Counted from the first letter of the stretch, positions 52,703 to 63,113 are shown. The stretch: DNA of 64,000 nt from Paeniglutamicibacter psychrophenolicus (GCF_030812255.1 NZ_JAUSSH010000010.1:1-64000), one strand, 5' to 3'. Program-made: numbers and translations. Notes: generated by a model not told the origin, from the sequence alone.

Positions 52703-54709
52703 CTAGCCTTCGCTCAGGCGCTCGAGTGCGGAAATCACTGTCGCCTTGTCGGGCGTGGCCCACAGGGGCGGCAGCGAGGCACGCAGGAACGTGCCGTAGC
52801 GCTCGGTGGCCAGGCGCGAATCCAGCACGGCCACCACTCCCTTGTCGTTGACCGAACGGATCAGGCGACCGGCGCCCTGCGCGAGGCGCACCGCGGCGTG
52901 GCTCGCGGCCACGGCCATGAAGCCGTTGCCGCCGTGCTTGGCCACGTCGCGGCTGCGGGCCGAGGACAGCGGGTCGTCGGGCCGCGGGAACGGGATCTTG
53001 TCGATGATGACCAGCCGGCAGGCGTTGCCCGGAACATCCACGCCCTGCCAGAGCGTCATCGTGCCAAAGAGGCAGGTGTCGGGTTCGGCGGAAAACTGGT
53101 CCACCAGGGCCTTCATGCTGGACTCGCCCTGGCACAGGATCGGGATGTCCAGGCGTGCCCGCAGGATCTCCGCCGCTTCTTCCGCGGCGCGGCGCGAGGT
53201 GAACAGGGCCAGCGCCCCGCCGCCGGAGGCCTTGATCAGGTCCTCGATCTCGGACAGGGTTTCCTGGGACATCTGGCGCCCGGGCTTGGGCAGATGCTTG
53301 GCGACGTACAGGATCCCTTGCCTGGGATAGTCGAAGGGGCTTCCCACGTCCACGCCGTTCCAGGTCGGTGCCCCCTCGCCCACGAGGCCCAGGGTGCCCG
53401 CCACGGGCTCGAAGGCCGCCCCGATGGCCAGGGTTGCGCTGGTGAGGATCACCGTGCGCCCGTCGAAGAGTCCCTCGCGCAGCTTGCCGGCGACCGAGAG
53501 CGGGGCGACGTTCAGGGTCGGCTGGCTTGACTCGTCGGGTTGGACATAGCCCTCCCCCGGGCTGAAGTGCCCGGGACGCGAGGCCCAGATGACTTCCCGT
53601 TCCTCGGTCATTTCAAGCATCTTGCTGCACTGCTCCACCAGGTACATGACCTGCGAGCGGGCCATTTGGCGTCCGCCGTCGGCGGGGGCGTTGGCCTCGG
53701 GCTTTGAATCGGACAGGACCACGCGTGCGGCCTCGGCGATCTGGTTGATCGCCGCCTGCTGGTCCTCGTTCAATCCGCGGGCCATGAGCCCGGTGGGGAC
53801 TCCCTCCAGGGCGCGCTGCAGCGCCTTGGCCCCCTGGTTCAGCGAATCCACGCTGACCGAGCAGTGCTTGCGCGCCGCCGACGCGGCGGCCTGGACCATC
53901 GCCACCGACAGCGGCCGGGTCACCGAGGAGGTCACGCGGTCCTGCAGCTCGTGGGCCTCGTCGATGATGACGGTGTCGAAGTCCGGCAGCACGGCCAGTC
54001 CCTCGAACGCCGAGACGGCCAGCATCGCGTGGTTGGTGATCACGACGTCCGCGGTGGCCGCGCGGGCGCGGGCCAGTTCGCTGAAGCATTCGGAGGCCAT
54101 GGGACATTTTTGGGATCCCAGGCAGTCCATCGCGCTGACCGAGACCTGTCGCCAGGCCTTGTCGCTGACGCCCGGGGCCAGGTCGTCGCGGTCCCCGGTG
54201 TCGGTCTGCTCGGCCCACTGCCGCAGCCGCACCACTTCCTTGCCCAGCACCGAGCCGGGCCCGTCCGCGGAACCGCCCAGTGCGGGGGTGCCGGAATCCA
54301 TCGAGAACAAGGCGCCCTCGTCGTCATCCGGGTAGCCGCCGCCGAGCTTGTACTGGCACACGTAGTTGGAGCGTCCCTTGACCAGGGCCACGTCCATCTC
54401 GCGCGGCAGTTTGTCCTTCAGCGAGGACAGCAGGCGCGGGACGTCCCGGCCGACGATCTGGGCCTGGAGCGCCAGGGTTGCGGTGGAAATCACCACCGGC
54501 TTTTCCGAATCCAGCGCATGGGCCAGCGCGGGGACCAGGTAGGCCATGGATTTGCCGGTGCCGGTCCCTGCCTGCACCAGCAGGTGCTCGCCGGTTTCCA
54601 TGGCCCGCACGACCTGGCGGGTCATTTCGTGTTGGCCCGGCCGGTTTTGTCCGCCCATCGTGGACACCGCAGCGTCCAATAGGGCGATGACATCTGATTC
54701 CTCAGCCAT
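52703..54709 (-). CDS. DinG-family ATP-dependent DNA helicase
   Basis: A 668-residue superfamily 2 helicase of the DinG/XPD type. Walker A is AGTGTGKS at residues 47-54, the DEAH box is in DTVIIDEAHEL, and the C-terminal motif VI is VRLAQGAGRLIRS. Four cysteines (one in SNYVCQY and three in MDCLGSQKCPMASECFSE) are placed to bind the iron-sulfur cluster. Such enzymes unwind DNA with 5'-3' polarity and resolve R-loops or G-quadruplexes. It overlaps the end of hflX by 8 nt, so the two are co-transcribed. Confidence 0.92.
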   Translation of the reverse strand: MAEESDVIALLDAAVSTMGGQNRPGQHEMTRQVVRAMETGEHLLVQAGTGTGKSMAYLVPALAHALDSEKPVVISTATLALQAQIVGRDVPRLLSSLKDKLPREMDVALVKGRSNYVCQYKLGGGYPDDDEGALFSMDSGTPALGGSADGPGSVLGKEVVRLRQWAEQTDTGDRDDLAPGVSDKAWRQVSVSAMDCLGSQKCPMASECFSELARARAATADVVITNHAMLAVSAFEGLAVLPDFDTVIIDEAHELQDRVTSSVTRPLSVAMVQAAASAARKHCSVSVDSLNQGAKALQRALEGVPTGLMARGLNEDQQAAINQIAEAARVVLSDSKPEANAPADGGRQMARSQVMYLVEQCSKMLEMTEEREVIWASRPGHFSPGEGYVQPDESSQPTLNVAPLSVAGKLREGLFDGRTVILTSATLAIGAAFEPVAGTLGLVGEGAPTWNGVDVGSPFDYPRQGILYVAKHLPKPGRQMSQETLSEIEDLIKASGGGALALFTSRRAAEEAAEILRARLDIPILCQGESSMKALVDQFSAEPDTCLFGTMTLWQGVDVPGNACRLVIIDKIPFPRPDDPLSSARSRDVAKHGGNGFMAVAASHAAVRLAQGAGRLIRSVNDKGVVAVLDSRLATERYGTFLRASLPPLWATPDKATVISALERLSEG

Positions 54710-56378
54710 GAATACTAAATTGCTCCACTTCTGCGGCCATGCTTTCGCGGACCTTGACCATCATGCGGGTTCCCGTTTCGGTGTGTTCGACGGCCAGGAT
54801 CTCGGCCTCGGCGCCGTGGAGCTTGTTGACCACGTCGCCTCGATCATAGGGAATCATCAATTCTAGTTGGACATCGGGGCGGGGAATTGCCGCGCTGATT
54901 TTCGCGAGTAGTTCCTCGATGCCCTCGCCGGTGCGTGCAGAGACGATGACGTGGTTGGGTTCGCGCTGGCGCAGGCGTTCGACCACGAACGGGTCGGCCA
55001 CATCCGCCTTGTTCAGCACGATGATCTCCGGGATGCCGCGCGCATCCACGTCGTTGAAAACCTCGCGCACCGCCTGGATCTGCCCTTCGGGGTCCGGGTG
55101 CGCGGCGTCGACCACGTGCAGGATCAGGTTGGCGTCGGCCACTTCCTCCAGCGTGGAGCGGAAGGCCTCGACCAGCTGGGTGGGCAGCGACTTCACGAAG
55201 CCGACGGTGTCCACCAGCGTGTAGGTCAGTCCGTCGCTGGTTTCGGCCTGGCGGACCGTGGGATCCAGCGTCGCGAACAGGGCGTTTTCGACCAGCACGC
55301 CGGCGTGGGTGAGCCGGTTGAGCAGCGAGGACTTCCCGGCGTTGGTGTATCCGGCGATGGCCACCGAGGGCACGGCGTTGCGCTTGCGGTTGGCGCGCTT
55401 GGCCTCGCGGGCCGGGAGCATTCCCTTGATTTCCTTGCGGAGCTTGGCCATGCGGTCGCGAATGCGGCGGCGGTCCAATTCGATCTTGGTTTCGCCGGGG
55501 CCGCGGGAGCCGATGCCGCCGCCGGCGGTGCCGACCCGGCCACCGGCCTGGCGGGACATCGATTCGCCCCAGCCACGCAGGCGCGGCAGCAGGTACTCGA
55601 GCTGGGCCAGTTCCACCTGGGCACGGCCCTCGTGGCTCTTGGCGTGCTGCGCGAAGATGTCCAGGATCAGCGCGGTGCGGTCGATGACCTTGACCTTGAC
55701 GACGTCCTCGAGGGCGCGTCGCTGGGAGGGCGCGAGTTCGGAGTCGATGATGACGGTGTCCGCCCCGGTTGCCGCGACGATTTCACGCAGCTCCACGGCC
55801 TTGCCCGAACCGAGGTAGGTTGCGGCGTCGGGTTTTGCGCGGCGCTGGACCAGGCCGTCGAGCACCTCGGAGCCCGCGGTTTCGGCCAGGGCGGCCAGCT
55901 CCCGCAGGGAGTTCTCCGCGTCCTCCGCGGTGCCTTCGTTCCAGATGCCGGCCAGGACCACGCGTTCGAGGCGCAGCTGCCGGTTTTCGACCTCGGTGAC
56001 GTCCTCGAGCTCGGTGGACAGGCTTGCCGCCCGGCGCAGGCCGCGGCGTGCGTCGAGTTCTTCCTGGTCGCCGTCGAACGAAGTGTGCTCGCCGGTGTGC
56101 TTGCTCAGTGCCTGGGCGCGTCCGGCGAGGATGTTCTCGTCCTCCGGGGCACCGAAGTGCGTGCTCTTGCTGGCTGTGGCGGCGTCGCTGGCAAGGATGC
56201 GTTCGATGGCGGCTTGGAGCTGGGCCTCGTCCATGTCGCTGTCCTGCGGGCCGGAAGGCTGTGGATTGGTCATGTTCCCCTTTGCTTGCTGTATTCCAGA
56301 ATAGTGCCCCGCACCGACAGAAGCGCCTTCGTGCGTGGATTGGTTCTCTTGGGTGTGGCGATTGTTTGACGTATGCAT
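54702..56378 (-). CDS. hflX: GTPase HflX (ribosome rescue)
   Basis: HflX splits stalled or idle 70S ribosomes. After an N-terminal HflX domain (SGKAVELREIVAATGADTVI...), the glycine-rich GTAGGGIGSRGPGETKIELD precedes a GTPase domain with G1 in GYTNAGKSSLLNRL, G3 in VDTVGFVKSLP and G4 in LNKADV. Two starts are credible: ATG at 56378 with AAGGAG 5 nt upstream (558 residues), used here, or ATG at 56273 with AAAGGGG (523 residues), where homology is more likely to begin. The extra 35 residues are polar and low in complexity. Confidence 0.92.
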   Translation of the reverse strand: MHTSNNRHTQENQSTHEGASVGAGHYSGIQQAKGNMTNPQPSGPQDSDMDEAQLQAAIERILASDAATASKSTHFGAPEDENILAGRAQALSKHTGEHTSFDGDQEELDARRGLRRAASLSTELEDVTEVENRQLRLERVVLAGIWNEGTAEDAENSLRELAALAETAGSEVLDGLVQRRAKPDAATYLGSGKAVELREIVAATGADTVIIDSELAPSQRRALEDVVKVKVIDRTALILDIFAQHAKSHEGRAQVELAQLEYLLPRLRGWGESMSRQAGGRVGTAGGGIGSRGPGETKIELDRRRIRDRMAKLRKEIKGMLPAREAKRANRKRNAVPSVAIAGYTNAGKSSLLNRLTHAGVLVENALFATLDPTVRQAETSDGLTYTLVDTVGFVKSLPTQLVEAFRSTLEEVADANLILHVVDAAHPDPEGQIQAVREVFNDVDARGIPEIIVLNKADVADPFVVERLRQREPNHVIVSARTGEGIEELLAKISAAIPRPDVQLELMIPYDRGDVVNKLHGAEAEILAVEHTETGTRMMVKVRESMAAEVEQFSIHG

Positions 56379-56833
56379 GGTGGCTCCTTGGACGGGCACC
56401 GTGTGCCAACGGTTTGCCCTGGATGCTGGGGCCGGGCCGCTGCGCGAGGCGCGGTTCCCGGGTTGCTGTGGTGGCGGTGGTGGTTCCGGTGTTGCCGCGG
56501 GGCACCTGCGGCCATGGTTCATCCGGTGCGGCCCGGGTGGGTTCCCGGAGCCGGCGACGAAAACGAGGTGTGTTTTCCTGGGCTGGATGTCGTGAAATGA
56601 CTTTCGGGCGCTCCGCCGAACGGTCCGGGCTGATCGACTTCCCGTGATCGGGACTGGGCCCGGGGAAGGATGATGGGGACCGAAGTGTGTTCGGTCGCGT
56701 CTTACAAGTAAGTCATAGGGAAAACTCTATCACTTTGTGGCCGGATGCACCTTGAGACATCTCACACCCATTCCGGGCCGCGTTTGGGGCCTTGGGTTTG
56801 GGTTTGCCACCCGTGGCCGGTTAACCTGCAAAC
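56379..56833 (-). other. Intergenic region between divergent hflX and methyltransferase genes
   Basis: These 455 bp have no convincing gene. Open frames exist on both strands but show no protein-like composition. GACCGAA-5-TTCGGTC (56678-56696) is a perfect 7-bp inverted repeat of unknown use. AT-rich sequence at 56700-56740 probably holds the hflX promoter region. Confidence 0.5.
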
Positions 56834-57451
56834 ATGAGCCCGGAACACTATTTCAGCGCCCAGCCTTCCACTCCAGAGAAGCGGCGCACCATCAGCGTCG
56901 AATTGGGCGGTGCCACGCGCAAGCTGCAGTCTTCCGGCGGCGTCTTCAGCCCCGACCGGATCGACAAGGGAACCGCGGTGCTCTTGCGCGGCGTTCCGGC
57001 CCCGGCACCCGAGGGAAACCTCCTGGACATCGGCTGCGGCTGGGGACCGATCGCGCTCTCGATGGCCTTGGCCTCGCCGGAGGCAACCGTCCACGCGGTC
57101 GACGTCAATGAGCGAAGCCTCGCCCTGACCCGCGACAACGCCGCAGCACTGGGCTTGAAGAACGTGGTGGTCGCCCTTCCGGATGACGTCGACCCGGCCC
57201 GGACCTACAACACCATCTGGTCCAACCCGCCGATCCGGATCGGCAAGGAGGCACTGCACGAGCTGCTGCTGTTGTGGCTGCCGCGCTTGTCCCCGGGCGG
57301 AGAAGCCTGGCTGGTGGTGCAAAAGAACCTGGGGGCGGACTCGCTGCAGAAATGGCTGGGTACCGTCCTGCCCGAAGACTGGAACATCGACCGGGTCTCG
57401 ACGGACAAGGCATTTAGGATCCTGAAGGTCGTACGTCCCGAGGAATCCTAG
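56834..57451 (+). CDS. Class I SAM-dependent methyltransferase (RsmC-like)
   Basis: A 205-residue methyltransferase. The SAM-binding motif I is NLLDIGCGWGPIALSMAL and the catalytic motif IV is IWSNPPIRIGK, the NPP-type motif of enzymes that methylate exocyclic amino groups. A C-terminal helix-strand section follows. It resembles RsmC, which makes m2G in 16S rRNA, but is much shorter, as usual for actinobacterial homologues. No Shine-Dalgarno is present, and TAACCT ends 6 nt before the ATG, indicating a leaderless transcript. Confidence 0.88.
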   Translation: MSPEHYFSAQPSTPEKRRTISVELGGATRKLQSSGGVFSPDRIDKGTAVLLRGVPAPAPEGNLLDIGCGWGPIALSMALASPEATVHAVDVNERSLALTRDNAAALGLKNVVVALPDDVDPARTYNTIWSNPPIRIGKEALHELLLLWLPRLSPGGEAWLVVQKNLGADSLQKWLGTVLPEDWNIDRVSTDKAFRILKVVRPEES

Positions 57452-57472
57452 GATCCCGGCGGGGCAACGGCA

Positions 57473-58429
57473 CTAGCTGGCCGAGACCTCTCCGCGGGAC
57501 ACCAGGACCGCGGGGCCGCTGAGCACGACGTGTTCAAGCCCGTCGGGGCCATCAACGAAGCCGACGCCCAGTTCCCCTCCGGGAACCTGGACCGACCACT
57601 GCCGGATGTCATGGGCCTGGGCCCAGTGCCGGGTGGCGATGGCCGCCGCGCAGGCGCCGGTGCCGCAGGAGAGCGTCTCTCCGACGCCGCGTTCGTGCAC
57701 GCGCATCCGCACCGAGCCGCGGCCCCCGCTCACCAGCGGGTCGGCGGCCAGCACGTATTCGACGTTCGTTCCGTGTGGCGGCAGCGGCTCGACCGCGGGG
57801 GTCGAGGTCAGTTCGATGCCCTCCAGCTCGCCGGTGTCGGCGATCGCCACGACCGTGTGGGGGTTGCCCATGGACACGCTCAAGGCCCCGCGGACCTTGG
57901 CCAGCCCGGTGGTTTCCACGCGGGAGTCCAAGCCGTTGGTCGCTGCCGCCTGCGCATGGATGAACTCCCAGGCGCCCATGTCCACGGCGTAGCCGTCTTC
58001 CAGGCGGGTGACGATCTTCAGGCCCCCGCGCGTGCCGATGGGAAGCGTCGCGCCCACCGGCATCTCCACGAGTTTTTCGCAGACCAGGAAGTGCACGAAA
58101 ACCCGCACCCCGTTGCCGCACATTTCCGACAGGGACCCGTCGGCGTTGCGGTAGTCCATGAACCAATAGGCGTCGGGGCGGGTTTCCAGGATCGCCCGGC
58201 CCTCGGCCAGGGTGCTGGAGGGGACCGCGCGGATCAGCCCGTCCCCGCCGATCCCCCGGTGCCTGTCGCACATCCGGGCGACCTGCCCGGGCTCGATGCT
58301 GTGCGTATCCAGCGGGTCGGCAACGAGGATGAAGTCGTTTCCGGTGCCATGCCCCTTGGCATAGGGAAGCCTGCCCACCGTCTCTTGCAGGGTGGGGCCG
58401 GTGCTGGTGGCGGGTTCGGTCGATCTCAT
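57473..58429 (-). CDS. dapF: Diaminopimelate epimerase
   Basis: DapF interconverts LL- and meso-diaminopimelate for lysine and peptidoglycan. The 318-residue product has the two catalytic cysteines in EMCGNGVRVF and LSCGTGACAAAIA, with KGHGTGNDFILVAD at the start of the fold. It is longer than many DapF proteins because of insertions, as in other actinobacteria. The ATG has no Shine-Dalgarno, and TATTCT lies 7 nt upstream (leaderless pattern). It follows miaA on the same strand after about 68 nt. Confidence 0.94.
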   Translation of the reverse strand: MRSTEPATSTGPTLQETVGRLPYAKGHGTGNDFILVADPLDTHSIEPGQVARMCDRHRGIGGDGLIRAVPSSTLAEGRAILETRPDAYWFMDYRNADGSLSEMCGNGVRVFVHFLVCEKLVEMPVGATLPIGTRGGLKIVTRLEDGYAVDMGAWEFIHAQAAATNGLDSRVETTGLAKVRGALSVSMGNPHTVVAIADTGELEGIELTSTPAVEPLPPHGTNVEYVLAADPLVSGGRGSVRMRVHERGVGETLSCGTGACAAAIATRHWAQAHDIRQWSVQVPGGELGVGFVDGPDGLEHVVLSGPAVLVSRGEVSAS

Positions 58430-58497
58430 GGTTTCAAGAATACGTGCCGCAAAACCCCGCCGCCTATTTTTCGCCGCCTCCGGGACCGTACCCGGGA

Positions 58498-59397
58498 TCA
58501 GGAGGAGCGGATGCGGGCCAGGACCCCGGGAACCAGGGAGTCGGCCAGCGGGTCGAACCAGCTAACCCGGTCGTCGGCACCGAACCAGGTGACTTGGCGC
58601 CGGGCAAATTGGCGCGTGGCGATGACGGTCTTTTCCACGGCGTCCTTCAGGGACATCGTTCCGTCGAGGACCGCGAGGAACTGGGCGTAGCCGATGGCCC
58701 GCGAGGCGGTCTTGCCCTCCCGCAACCCCTGGGAATCCAGCCGGCGGACCTCGTCGAGCAGGCCCTGCTCGACCATCTTCGCCACCCGGGTCTCCAGCCG
58801 CGCATGCAGCAGCGAGCGGTCGATGTTCAACCCGATCTGGATGGCCGGGGCGTGGTATTGCCGTTGCGGCATGAAGGAGCTGAAGGGCTTGCCGCTGATT
58901 TCGTGGACTTCCAGGGCGCGGATCAACCGGCGGTCATCCAGGTTCCGGGCGGCCGAGTCCGGGTCGACGGCGGCCAGCCGCTCGGCCAGCGGGCCGATGC
59001 CGCTTACCGCGGCCTCGGCTTCGAGGCGTTGGCGCACCACCGGGTCGGTGGGCGGGAAATCGATCTCGTCCAGGGCGGCGCGCACATACAGGCCGGATCC
59101 GCCGACCAGGATGGGCACCGAGCCGCGGGCACGGATCTGGGCGAAGATCCCCCGGGCCTCGGCCTGGAAGCGTGCCACGCTGGCTTCCTGGCGCACATCC
59201 ATGATGTCGAGCAGGTGGTGGGCGATGCCCCCGCGCTCGTCCTCGGGGAGCTTGGCCGTGCCGATATCCATGCCGCGGTAGAACTGCAGGGCGTCGGCAT
59301 TGACGATTTCCCCGCCCAGTTCCCGGGCCAGGGCGATCGACAGGTCGGACTTGCCCGTTCCGGTTGGTCCCAGGACGGCAATGACCGGCAATGTCAT
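58498..59397 (-). CDS. miaA: tRNA dimethylallyltransferase
   Basis: MiaA adds a dimethylallyl group to A37 of tRNAs that read UNN codons. The 299-residue product has the P-loop [15 protein letters not shown] at residues 10-24, GMDIGTAKL (substrate site) and [13 protein letters not shown]. Its ATG lies 10 nt after the miaB stop, so miaB and miaA are probably co-transcribed and their products act in sequence on the same nucleotide (MiaA first). Confidence 0.95.
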   Translation of the reverse strand: MTLPVIAVLGPTGTGKSDLSIALARELGGEIVNADALQFYRGMDIGTAKLPEDERGGIAHHLLDIMDVRQEASVARFQAEARGIFAQIRARGSVPILVGGSGLYVRAALDEIDFPPTDPVVRQRLEAEAAVSGIGPLAERLAAVDPDSAARNLDDRRLIRALEVHEISGKPFSSFMPQRQYHAPAIQIGLNIDRSLLHARLETRVAKMVEQGLLDEVRRLDSQGLREGKTASRAIGYAQFLAVLDGTMSLKDAVEKTVIATRQFARRQVTWFGADDRVSWFDPLADSLVPGVLARIRSS

Positions 59398-59407
59398 GGT
59401 CGGCGGC

Positions 59408-60934
59408 CTACTTGCGTGCCGGCAGGGCGGGCATGCCCAGCGAGACGCCGCTGGTGTTCTTGGTCCCGGTGGTGCCGGTGCCGCAGGATTCGGCCTGCGA
59501 GCGGTCCCAGGCGTCCCCCGCCCGGGAGCGGCGCACCGAGTACTCGGCCAGGGTGGCGGGATCGGAGACCAGGTGGAAGGCGGCCGATCCGGTCACCGGA
59601 ACCGTGACCAGGTCCCCGGGGCGCGGGGTCTGGCCGCCGGCGGGGATGGAGAAGTGCACGAGGCGCTGGTCGGTGGACCGTCCGGTGAGCCGGTGGGTTT
59701 CGGTGGACTTGCGCCCGGCGTGCTCGGTGACCAGCACCTCGACGGTGCGCCCGACCTGCTTGGCGTTTTCCTCGGCACAGATCCGGTCCTGCAGGGCCGT
59801 GAGTCGCTCGTAGCGTTCCTGCACCACGGCCTTGGGCAGCTGGTCGGGCAACTCGGCCGCGGGGGTGCCGGGGCGCTTGGAGTACTGGAAGGTGAATGCG
59901 CTGGCGAAGCGCGAGGCCTCGACCACGTCCAGGGTGCCCTGGAAGTCTTCCTCGGTTTCGCCCGGGAAGCCCACGATGATGTCGGTGGTGATGGCGGCGT
60001 GCGGGATCAATTCGCGGACCTTCTCCAGGATGCCCAGGAACTTCTTTGAGCGGTAGGAGCGGCGCATCTCCTTGAGGACCTTGTCCGAGCCGGACTGCAG
60101 CGGCATGTGCAGCTGCGGCATGACGTTGGGGGTTTCGGCCATGGCCTCGATGACGTCGTCGGTGAAGGCGGCGGGGTGCGGGCTGGTGAAGCGCACGCGT
60201 TCCAGGCCCTCGATCTGCCCGCAGGCGCGCAGCAGCTTGCCGAAGGCCAGGCGGTCCCCGAATTCCACGCCGTAGGAGTTGACGTTCTGGCCCAGCAGGG
60301 TCACCTCGATGACACCGTCGGCGACCAGCGCCTCGATCTCGGCCAGGATTTCCCCGGGGCGGCGGTCGCGTTCCTTGCCGCGCAGGGCCGGGACGATGCA
60401 AAAGGTGCAGGTGTTGTTGCAGCCCACGGAGATCGAGACCCAGCCCGAGTGCACCGAGTCGCGCTTGGTGGGCAGCGTGGAGGGGAAGACCTCCAGGGAT
60501 TCGAGGATTTCCAGCTGGGCCTCGTTGTTGTGGCGGGCGCGTTCCAGCAGGGCCGGCAGGGAGCCGACGTTGTGGGTTCCGAAGACCACGTCGACCCAGG
60601 GGGCCTTCTTCAGGATCGTTTCGCGGTCCTTCTGGGCCAGGCAGCCGCCAACGGCAATTTGCATCTCGGGGCGTTTTTCCTTGACTTGGGCGAGCATGCC
60701 GAGGTTTCCGTAGAGCTTGTTGTCGGCGTTTTCCCGGACCGCGCAGGTATTGAAGACCACGACATCGGCGATCTCGTCGCCGGATTGCTGCCGGGACAGG
60801 CCGCTGGCCTCCAGCAGGCCCGCCAGTCGCTCGGAATCGTGGACATTCATCTGGCATCCGTAGGTCCGCACCTCGTAGGTGCGTGTCGATACGGCTGATT
60901 CTTGCTCAGGGGAAATTGAAATGCTCGCAGTCAC
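59408..60934 (-). CDS. miaB: tRNA-2-methylthio-N6-dimethylallyladenosine synthase
   Basis: MiaB, a radical-SAM enzyme, adds the 2-methylthio group to i6A37. The 508-residue product has the N-terminal MTTase domain with cysteines ([15 protein letters not shown]), the radical-SAM cluster motif [12 protein letters not shown] and a TRAM domain near residue 400-465. The tail after TRAM is poorly conserved. The start is GTG: no Shine-Dalgarno, but TACCCT ends 6 nt upstream, a leaderless pattern. It is followed by miaA. Confidence 0.95.
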   Translation of the reverse strand: MTASISISPEQESAVSTRTYEVRTYGCQMNVHDSERLAGLLEASGLSRQQSGDEIADVVVFNTCAVRENADNKLYGNLGMLAQVKEKRPEMQIAVGGCLAQKDRETILKKAPWVDVVFGTHNVGSLPALLERARHNNEAQLEILESLEVFPSTLPTKRDSVHSGWVSISVGCNNTCTFCIVPALRGKERDRRPGEILAEIEALVADGVIEVTLLGQNVNSYGVEFGDRLAFGKLLRACGQIEGLERVRFTSPHPAAFTDDVIEAMAETPNVMPQLHMPLQSGSDKVLKEMRRSYRSKKFLGILEKVRELIPHAAITTDIIVGFPGETEEDFQGTLDVVEASRFASAFTFQYSKRPGTPAAELPDQLPKAVVQERYERLTALQDRICAEENAKQVGRTVEVLVTEHAGRKSTETHRLTGRSTDQRLVHFSIPAGGQTPRPGDLVTVPVTGSAAFHLVSDPATLAEYSVRRSRAGDAWDRSQAESCGTGTTGTKNTSGVSLGMPALPARK

Positions 60935-60989
60935 CCCTCAAGGGTACCCAATCGGCCCCGCCGGGGACCGAACAAGTCGCAGCCCGGTG

Positions 60990-61862
60990 CTATTGCTCCG
61001 CGTCGGGCCCGAAGCGTTCATCCCAGGCGGCGTTGACGATGCGGAACGCGACGGAGGGCGAGTATCCCTTCCGGGCCAGCATGCCCACGAGCCGGCGCAC
61101 GCTTTTCTCCCGGTCCACCCCCATCGAGGGGGCCCGCAGCTTGCGTTCCACAAGGTCGCGGGCGGTTTCTTCCTCGGATTCGTCGTCGATCTGTTCCAGG
61201 GCGCTTTCGGCCAGCTCGCCCTCGATGCCTTTTTCCCGCAGCTCGCGCTTGATCGCCGAGCGTGCCAGGCCTCGGCTGCGGGCGCGGGAACGGACCCAGC
61301 CCTCGGCGAAGGCCTCGTCGTCGACGAGTTCGATCTCCTCGAACCTCTCCAGCAGTTCCTCGGCGATGTGCTCGGGGATCTCCTTTTCCAGGAGCTTGGT
61401 CTTCAGCTGGGCGCGGCTCTTGGCCGAGGCGGTGAGCTGGCGCAGCAGGATGGAGCGTCCCTTGGACGCATATTGCTCGTCGGTGAGCTCGATCGGCTCC
61501 TTGGCTTCCCGTGGTGTCCGCTCGCGGGTCCGCGGTGCCTTCGGTGTGCTGCGCTTGGCGCCGGCCCGGGCTGGGCGGCCGCCGCTGCCCCACGACCCCG
61601 TGCCTCCGGCACCGCGCGGCGAGGTGCGCGAGGAGCTGCGTCCGGCATATCCGGCCCGTTCGCCGAAGGCGGGCTTGGGTTCGGGTGGTCCGGGGACCTG
61701 TTCGGGTGGCGGGGCCGCCGCGGCGGCTTCGCTGTGCGCCCAGGCCGGAATCTGGGTCGGGTCTCCCCAGTCGGAATTGCCGTCTGCCGGCAACGACCAA
61801 AGCGGCCGTTCGGCTCCCTTCCGGGAGCCGGACGAACCGCCCTGGTTTTTGGTGGTGCCCAC
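60990..61862 (-). CDS. recX: RecX regulator with a long N-terminal extension
   Basis: RecX binds RecA filaments and restrains their activity. The conserved three-helix repeats (LLRQLTASAKSRAQLKTKLL..., RSRARSRGLARSAIKRELRE..., REKSVRRLVGMLARKGYSPS) occupy roughly residues 130-290. The first 120 or so residues are Pro/Gly/Ser/Arg-rich and probably disordered, making the protein longer than the common 150-200 residues. The start is GTG at 61862, 4 nt past the recA stop codon. A weak AAGGGG lies 10 nt upstream. Confidence 0.9.
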   Translation of the reverse strand: MGTTKNQGGSSGSRKGAERPLWSLPADGNSDWGDPTQIPAWAHSEAAAAAPPPEQVPGPPEPKPAFGERAGYAGRSSSRTSPRGAGGTGSWGSGGRPARAGAKRSTPKAPRTRERTPREAKEPIELTDEQYASKGRSILLRQLTASAKSRAQLKTKLLEKEIPEHIAEELLERFEEIELVDDEAFAEGWVRSRARSRGLARSAIKRELREKGIEGELAESALEQIDDESEEETARDLVERKLRAPSMGVDREKSVRRLVGMLARKGYSPSVAFRIVNAAWDERFGPDAEQ

Positions 61863-61866
61863 GGAG

Positions 61867-62913
61867 TTAGGACCCCTTGACCACGCGCAACGTATCCTCG
61901 CCCTTGTCCTCGGGTGCCTGGCCAATGCCGAGCTTCTCGAGGATCTGGCGTTCGAGTTCGTTGGCGAGATCCGGGTTGTCGCGCAGGAACTTCCGCGCGT
62001 TTTCCTTGCCCTGGCCCAGCTGGTCCCCGTCGTAGGTGAACCAGGCGCCGGACTTCTTGACGAAGCCCTGGTCCACGCCGATGTCGATGAGGCTGCCTTC
62101 GCGGGAGATGCCCAGGCCGTAGATGATGTCGAATTCGGCCTGCTTGAACGGCGGGGCCATCTTGTTCTTCACGATCTTGGCGCGCGTGCGGTTGCCGACC
62201 GGGACGGTGCCTTCCTTCAAGGTTTCGATGCGGCGTACGTCGATGCGGATCGAGGCGTAGAACTTCAGCGCCTTGCCACCGGTGGTGGTTTCCGGGCTGC
62301 CGAACATCACGCCGATCTTTTCGCGCAGCTGGTTGATGAAGATCGCGGTCGTCTGTGTCTGGGACAGGCGTCCGGTGATCTTGCGCAGCGCCTGGCTCAT
62401 CAGGCGGGCCTGCAGGCCGACGTGGCTGTCGCCCATTTCGCCTTCGATTTCGGCGCGCGGCACCAGTGCTGCCACGGAGTCGATCACGACGATGTCGACG
62501 GAGCCGGAGCCCACGAGCATGTCCATGATTTCCAGTGCCTGCTCGCCGGTGTCCGGCTGCGAGACCAGCAACGCGTCGGTGTCGACGCCCAGCTTCTTCG
62601 CGTATTCCGGATCCAGTGCGTGCTCGGCATCGATGAAGGCGGCGATGCCGCCCAGTCGCTGGGCGCTGGCCACCGCGTGCAGGGCAACGGTGGTCTTGCC
62701 GGAGGATTCCGGACCGTAGATCTCCACCACGCGGCCACGTGGAAGCCCGCCAATGCCCAGCGCGATGTCAAGTGCCACAGACCCGGTGGGGATGGCGGCA
62801 ATGGGCGCTACGGTCTTGTCGCCCAGTCGCATGACCGAGCCCTTGCCGTACTGCTTGTCGATCTGTGCGAGCGCGGCTTCGAGTGCCTTCTCGCGATCTT
62901 TACCAATGGCCAT
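61867..62913 (-). CDS. recA: RecA recombinase
   Basis: RecA forms the filament on single-stranded DNA that drives recombination and triggers LexA self-cleavage. The 348-residue product has Walker [10 protein letters not shown] at about residues 66-74, the L1/L2 DNA-binding loops including [20 protein letters not shown], and the usual acidic C-terminus. GAGGTGG precedes the ATG. A LexA box lies about 155 bp upstream (63069-63084). It is followed by recX in the same unit. Confidence 0.98.
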   Translation of the reverse strand: MAIGKDREKALEAALAQIDKQYGKGSVMRLGDKTVAPIAAIPTGSVALDIALGIGGLPRGRVVEIYGPESSGKTTVALHAVASAQRLGGIAAFIDAEHALDPEYAKKLGVDTDALLVSQPDTGEQALEIMDMLVGSGSVDIVVIDSVAALVPRAEIEGEMGDSHVGLQARLMSQALRKITGRLSQTQTTAIFINQLREKIGVMFGSPETTTGGKALKFYASIRIDVRRIETLKEGTVPVGNRTRAKIVKNKMAPPFKQAEFDIIYGLGISREGSLIDIGVDQGFVKKSGAWFTYDGDQLGQGKENARKFLRDNPDLANELERQILEKLGIGQAPEDKGEDTLRVVKGS

Positions 62914-63068
62914 TGTCCACCTCGGTTGTTGGGGCCCCGCGGGACCGTTGCTCTATGTCTGTTCCTGAGCGTACGACCCGGGGCCGACACTTTGGATTTC
63001 GGGCGTTCGCACTGTGCATAACCCACGACAGACGCCGAACGAATCTTCATTATGAACAATACACTCTT

Positions 63069-63084
63069 CCGAACAGATATTCGA
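63069..63084. promoter_or_regulatory. LexA box upstream of recA
   Basis: CCGAAC-AGAT-ATTCGA matches the SOS box CGAAC-N4-GTTCG with one substitution (A for G). It lies upstream of the likely recA promoter, between recA and the DUF3046 gene. Confidence 0.75.
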
Positions 63085-63113
63085 ACGGATTCGGTGCGTG
63101 TGGCGAATATTCC

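Noticed and set aside
56678-56696. GACCGAA-5-TTCGGTC as a LexA box for hflX-dinG
   Set aside because: The inverted repeat is perfect, but its centre is one base too short for CGAAC-N4-GTTCG and it lies about 300 bp from hflX, so I list it only as an unexplained repeat.
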